Shown here: piece after piece, positions 22,107 through 25,237 of the stretch
Layout: every line of letters starts with the position of its first letter
Numbering within the stretch: the first letter of the stretch is position 1
Source of the DNA: Candidatus Methanoplasma reticulitermitis
GTDB lineage: Archaea; Thermoplasmatota; Thermoplasmata; Methanomassiliicoccales; Methanomethylophilaceae
DNA length: 25,237 bases
Assembly (NCBI GenBank): GCA_031287135.1
Contig: JAITTK010000076.1
Coordinates: 1-25,237, forward strand
Direction of reading: 5' to 3'
Notes under the pieces: generated by a model
Seen by the model: only the letters and a program-made list of their open reading frames with translations
Told to the model about the DNA's origin: nothing
The model's database searches: none
Program-made: the position numbers and the translations under genes

Positions 22107-23282
22107 TCATTCCGTCTGTCTCTTGAACTTAACGATCAGATTCTCGTCATCGAACTCGGCCCCGAGCATCTCCGCATCGCACATGGACAAGGGCAGAGCG
22201 ACCGTCCTCCTCTGTTCCCCCGCCTCGATCACTATGGAGTTATTGTTGCCTCGGAACAGATTTATGTCATCCTTGCTGAGGAACGGCATCCGGATGTACA
22301 GCTTGTTTATCCCGTCCTCGGTCTCGAAATGCATCGGACTTGTCTTAGCATACACCTCCGTCGGGTCGGAATCGCCGAATATCATGTCAGCCATGATATC
22401 GAGTTTCTCCGGCCCCAGGAGTTCCGTCTGCATCTGATAAGCATACATTATCTTCAGCGGGTCGAACGCCTCGCGTATCATCTTCATGTAGCCTTCCTGT
22501 TCTTCCAACTTCCTCTTCATGAAGTTCCCGTCCGCATCCTGCGGGATCACCTTGTTGACGATCAGGCACTCCACGGTTTTGTTGTAAAGGCAGAGATAAG
22601 TGTACGAACGCATGGTCTCGCTTATGGGCATCCTTTCCGGGTTGAGGACCAGCCTTATGGTCGTGTTCTCCGGGTCCTCCAAGACCTCTTTGACCCTTTC
22701 CATGTTCCTCTTTATGTCGCTTATACTGTCCATGACCTCTTTGGACGGAAGGGGGATGTCCATCATCTTCCCCACTGTCACCCTCGCGATCGATACCATC
22801 CTCTTGATCAAGCCGAATAGCTTTTCGATATACCAGTTCGAGACATCCGGGAAGCTCAGCAGCCTGAGTGTCTCCCCCGTTGGTGGAGTATCTATTATCA
22901 CGACGTCATACTCCCCGTTATCTTTGAACTGAAGCACATAGAACAGCGCCGCAGCCATCTCCATGCCGGGCAGTATGGCCATCTCCTCGGCGGATATGTC
23001 TTCGACACCCTGTGACAGCATGAAAGCCGAGATGTAGTCCTTTATGCTGGACCATTTGGTCCTCATCTCATGCACTATGTTCATTTCAAGAGCATCTAGG
23101 TTCTCCCCGACATTCATGATATCCGCGGACAGTTTCACGTTCAGGGAGTCGCCCAGGGAGTGTGCTGTGTCGACACTCATGATCATTGTGCGGTATCCGA
23201 GTTTCGCACATCTCAGTGCGGTCGCGGCCGCCACCGACGTTTTTCCGACTCCGCCCTTCCCGTTGTAGATTATGGTCCTCAT
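22107..23282 (-). CDS. ArsA/Get3-family ATPase with C-terminal HSP20-like domain
   Basis: A 391-residue single-unit ATPase. P-loop NGKGGVGKTS (about 8-17), switch I DTAHSLGDS and switch II DTPPTGETLRLL match ArsA/Get3. The helical insert (about 90-120, then 150-230) is methionine-rich in part. The last 75 residues form a beta-rich, alpha-crystallin-like domain seen in archaeal and bacterial ArsA homologues. Eukaryotic Get3 handles tail-anchored proteins; prokaryotic arsenite export uses a two-unit ArsA, so arsenite efflux is unlikely here without ArsB. A membrane-protein or cofactor chaperone role is a guess. Upstream, TATATATTCC (around 23360) is a plausible TATA element. Confidence 0.9.
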   Translation of the reverse strand: MRTIIYNGKGGVGKTSVAAATALRCAKLGYRTMIMSVDTAHSLGDSLNVKLSADIMNVGENLDALEMNIVHEMRTKWSSIKDYISAFMLSQGVEDISAEEMAILPGMEMAAALFYVLQFKDNGEYDVVIIDTPPTGETLRLLSFPDVSNWYIEKLFGLIKRMVSIARVTVGKMMDIPLPSKEVMDSISDIKRNMERVKEVLEDPENTTIRLVLNPERMPISETMRSYTYLCLYNKTVECLIVNKVIPQDADGNFMKRKLEEQEGYMKMIREAFDPLKIMYAYQMQTELLGPEKLDIMADMIFGDSDPTEVYAKTSPMHFETEDGINKLYIRMPFLSKDDINLFRGNNNSIVIEAGEQRRTVALPLSMCDAEMLGAEFDDENLIVKFKRQTE

Positions 23283-23385
23283 GATCCGGCATCTCCCGTA
23301 TAACCGACATTGAAAAAGATTTGATGATCTTTCGCTGCTTTCGGAATAGGCATATTGGAATATATACCAACCCTAGCGCACCGGG

Positions 23386-24039
23386 TCACGGCACCGGCTC
23401 GCCTTCTTTCACCGATCCCTTCTGATCGATTATGATCGTCCTGAGCGGGATTTTCAGACCGGATGCGCCGACGGCACCGTGCGCGACGCGGTCCAAGGAA
23501 CAGCACGGGACGCTCATCCTCACCACGGTCAGGCTCTTGGGTTCATTCTTCGAAAGGATATCCGTCAGCTTTTCGATGCTGCCGGCATCGAACTTCGGAC
23601 AACACATCAAAACCCTCCGGCCTTTTATGAAATCCTCGTGCGTTCCGGCATATGCGAATGCGGAGCAGTCGGCTATGAGAAGGAGGTCCGCATCCTTCAG
23701 GATCGGCGATGATTCGGGGACCAGCCTCATCTTGACCGGCCATTGTCTGAGTTCGCTCCGCCCGCTCTGGCCGTCACTATGGGTCAGGGTACCGGAGGAC
23801 GGACACGAGCAATCGCCGCTGCTCATCACCGGTATGTGCCTCGGTTCCGGATCGGCGTCGGGGAATGACAGTGCGCCCATCGGACATGCCGGGAGACAAT
23901 CCCCCATCCCGTCGCAGTAGTCCTCCCTGATCATTTTGGCCTTTCCGTCCACAATCGCCAACGCCCCCTCGTGGCATGCTTCTACGCACAGTCCGCATCC
24001 ATCGCATTTGGACTCGTCGATCAATATCCTCGGTTTCAT
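23386..24039 (-). CDS. Dicluster ferredoxin-like Fe-S protein
   Basis: A 217-residue protein. The N-terminal ferredoxin domain has a standard motif CDGCGLCVEAC (from Cys12) and a second, unusual one, YCDGMGDCLPACP, where the spacing between the first two Cys is five rather than two. The C-terminal part (about 100-215) adds Cys at CSCP, ADCSAFAYAG, VLMCCPKFD and VPCCSLDRVAHGA; this domain recurs in ferredoxin-like proteins of anaerobes, often with hybrid-cluster proteins, but its role is unknown to me. It is probably a cytoplasmic electron carrier or Fe-S regulator. It is the only gene between ArsA and tRNA-Met. No partner enzyme is adjacent. Confidence 0.88.
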   Translation of the reverse strand: MKPRILIDESKCDGCGLCVEACHEGALAIVDGKAKMIREDYCDGMGDCLPACPMGALSFPDADPEPRHIPVMSSGDCSCPSSGTLTHSDGQSGRSELRQWPVKMRLVPESSPILKDADLLLIADCSAFAYAGTHEDFIKGRRVLMCCPKFDAGSIEKLTDILSKNEPKSLTVVRMSVPCCSLDRVAHGAVGASGLKIPLRTIIIDQKGSVKEGEPVP

Positions 24040-24129
24040 AAATTAATAGTAAAAGCATTGCAACATTAGTATTATTCGCCCGAAAAGTTGCATAAGTGGG
24101 GGTTTTAGGATTCGATTATGAGTAATAGG

Positions 24130-24234
24130 TGCCGAGGATGGGGTTCGAACCCATGACCTTCGGATTTCCCTGGAAGAGGTCTGTTGACCAGAACCCTATG
24201 AGTCCGACGCTCCACCAGGCTGAGCCACCTCGGC
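24130..24234 (-). tRNA. tRNA-Met(CAT) with a 31-nt intron
   Basis: Minus-strand acceptor GCCGAGG pairs with CCTCGGC. Anticodon stem TCGGA/TCCGA holds loop CTCATA-A with anticodon CAT. T arm ATGGG-TTCGAAC-CCCAT is intact. Exon 1 is 24197-24234, intron 24166-24196 after position 37, exon 2 24130-24165, giving a 74-nt mature tRNA. The central helix of the splice motif has one mismatch, so the bulge-helix-bulge is relaxed. An intron at this site is usual for archaeal elongator tRNA-Met; a tRNA-Ile with modified CAT is the alternative. TATA CTTATTAAAC lies at 24265-24274. Confidence 0.92.
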
Positions 24235-24315
24235 ATAAGTTGGTTTGGTTGGGAATGGGTTTCTGTTTAATAAGTTTTGGAGGACCCTTGGCGGCCATCG
24301 GGCCGCTGTCCGGCC

Positions 24316-25083
24316 TTAACTCTCTTCGGGCTCTTTCCCCTCTTCTTCCGTGACGTCATCCGCGGATTCATCGGGTGTCTCTTCTTTGTCGTCCGTCTCT
24401 TCGGAGTCCGCTTCGGGTTCTTCGTCAGCCTCTTCCGCCACGGGTTCCTGCCTCTCCTCGATTATGGATTCCGGTTCCCCGTCCCCTACCTTCAGGACTT
24501 CAGTCTTGCGGATCTCCACTCTTTTCATCGGTATGACCACACGGCAGGCCTTCGCGACATCTTTCGCAAGGTCCCCTGATATGATGGCCTTCACGATATC
24601 CGACAGGGTCATCTTCTCACCCATCTCGGTGAGTGCGACGCCGATCATGTGCCTCATCCCCTCTTCCTGGGAAGTCTGTATACGCCTCTCGGCGATGGAC
24701 ATTGTCTTTATCCTGACCAGATAGTGGTCGAATGTGAGAACATCCACCACGTGGTCGGTCTTCGTCTTCTTTCTGCGCGTGAGCCTTCTGACATAATCGC
24801 TTGTCAGATCATGACCCGTGAATGCGGTCTTGGCCTCGTGTCCGTCCGCCCCCGTGATCTTGAATTTCAGCTTGATGTGCATCTTCGAGAAGTCATCGGT
24901 GAGGTCCTGAACCGTCACTTCCACCGTTCTCCCTATAAGGAGTTCGGGGTCCGCTGCGGGCGTCTCCCCGATCAGCATCTCGTTGAACATTTTCGGAGCG
25001 TGTACGTTGTACCACTCCTTTGCCTTCCACTTGTCTTTGACCTTACGGCCTGCGTTACCTTTTGCTTTTCTAGCTGCTGCCAT
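24316..25083 (-). CDS. rps3ae: Small-subunit ribosomal protein eS1 (S3Ae)
   Basis: A 255-residue protein with the archaeal S3Ae core: KWKAKEWYNVHAPKMFNE near the start, then the beta-rich centre, RRKKTKTDHVVDVLTFDHYLVRI, and GEPESIIEE at about residue 200. The family usually ends shortly after that, but here a roughly 50-residue tail of Glu, Asp and Ser follows. GGAGG six bases before ATG 25083 fixes the start. A TATA box (GTATTAATAG region, 25126-25135) leaves a leader of about 25 bases that can fold over the SD (25086-25118), pointing to self-regulation. It is monocistronic as far as seen. Confidence 0.96.
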   Translation of the reverse strand: MAAARKAKGNAGRKVKDKWKAKEWYNVHAPKMFNEMLIGETPAADPELLIGRTVEVTVQDLTDDFSKMHIKLKFKITGADGHEAKTAFTGHDLTSDYVRRLTRRKKTKTDHVVDVLTFDHYLVRIKTMSIAERRIQTSQEEGMRHMIGVALTEMGEKMTLSDIVKAIISGDLAKDVAKACRVVIPMKRVEIRKTEVLKVGDGEPESIIEERQEPVAEEADEEPEADSEETDDKEETPDESADDVTEEEGKEPEES

Positions 25084-25085
25084 CG

Positions 25086-25118
25086 GAATCCTCCATGATT
25101 CGAATGAGACGAGGATTC
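25086..25118 (-). promoter_or_regulatory. mRNA leader hairpin covering the eS1 ribosome binding site
   Basis: GAATCCTC (mRNA 5' arm, 25118-25111) is exactly complementary to GAGGATTC (25093-25086), which includes most of the GGAGG Shine-Dalgarno of eS1. The 17-base loop contains a palindromic ATTCGAAT. Folding would hide the RBS, a layout typical of ribosomal protein autoregulation. Whether the transcript start (near 25105-25110 by TATA spacing) includes the full 5' arm is uncertain. Confidence 0.4.
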
Positions 25119-25237
25119 ACTGGTTGTATTAATAGCTTTGTTAAAACGCATAAAAAAATCCAAACTGTGCCAGCATATTTTTGAATATCATAATGAGGAA
25201 AAATTAGTACAAAAGGACTGTACCACATATATTTATA

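Noticed and set aside
1..25237. CRISPR arrays, insertion sequences, prophage or integration signs
   Set aside because: No regularly spaced repeats, transposase or integrase frames, or target-site duplications were seen; tRNA genes are not flanked by repeated 3' ends.

Overview
The window is archaeal. It carries genes found only or mainly in archaea (ribosomal proteins eS1, eL37 and eL41, an Lsm/Sm-like protein, heterodisulfide reductase subunits HdrC and HdrB), TATA-box promoters about 25 bases upstream of tRNA genes, and tRNA genes with introns. Base composition is moderately GC-rich. All 26 coding genes whose stop codon is visible end in TGA or TAA and none in TAG, as expected for a lineage that decodes TAG as pyrrolysine. 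With Hdr genes and Thermoplasmata-like gene content, my best guess is a Methanomassiliicoccales-type (H2-dependent methylotrophic) methanogen; this placement is inference.

Layout. 1-1343: the N-terminal part of a glycine-rich repeat surface protein (minus) and a small secreted protein (plus). 1480-1940 (minus): tRNA-Arg(TCT) with a 24-nt intron in its T-loop, a 35-codon eL41 gene and tRNA-Trp(CCA) with a 96-nt intron, apparently one transcript. 1975-2562: a membrane protein. 2659-13647: a metallo-redox island (below). 13648-14144: a non-coding stretch with a candidate structured RNA. 14145-15316: three small genes (ribbon-helix-helix-like, Cys-motif unknown, winged helix). 15584-15656: tRNA-Ala(GGC). 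15809-16654: pirin. 16680-22017 (minus): a dense housekeeping run, in transcription order coiled-coil protein, AMMECR1, dihydroorotase, YkgJ-like protein, Lsm, eL37, PurF. 22107-24039: ArsA-family ATPase and a ferredoxin-like protein. 24130-25083: intron-containing tRNA-Met(CAT) and eS1.

The central island is the part most likely to hold something undescribed. Two AAA+ chelatase-type genes (chlI-like and chlD-like, minus) diverge from hdrC-hdrB-cooS-like (plus). The latter converge on a second operon (minus) encoding NifH-, NifD- and NifK-like proteins and a NifX-type cofactor protein. The CooS-like protein keeps every predicted Fe-S cluster ligand of Ni-CO dehydrogenase but lacks the catalytic Lys and the His ladder, and no acetyl-CoA synthase genes are present. 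The NifDK-like pair keeps all six P-cluster cysteines and the cofactor-binding Cys, but lacks the catalytic His/Gln residues and the cofactor His of nitrogenase. nifI, nifE, nifN and nifB are absent from the window. This points to a nitrogenase-like reductase coupled to a non-canonical CODH-fold protein and an Hdr electron-transfer module, with an AAA+ chelatase or insertase pair next door. The substrate cannot be read from the sequence.
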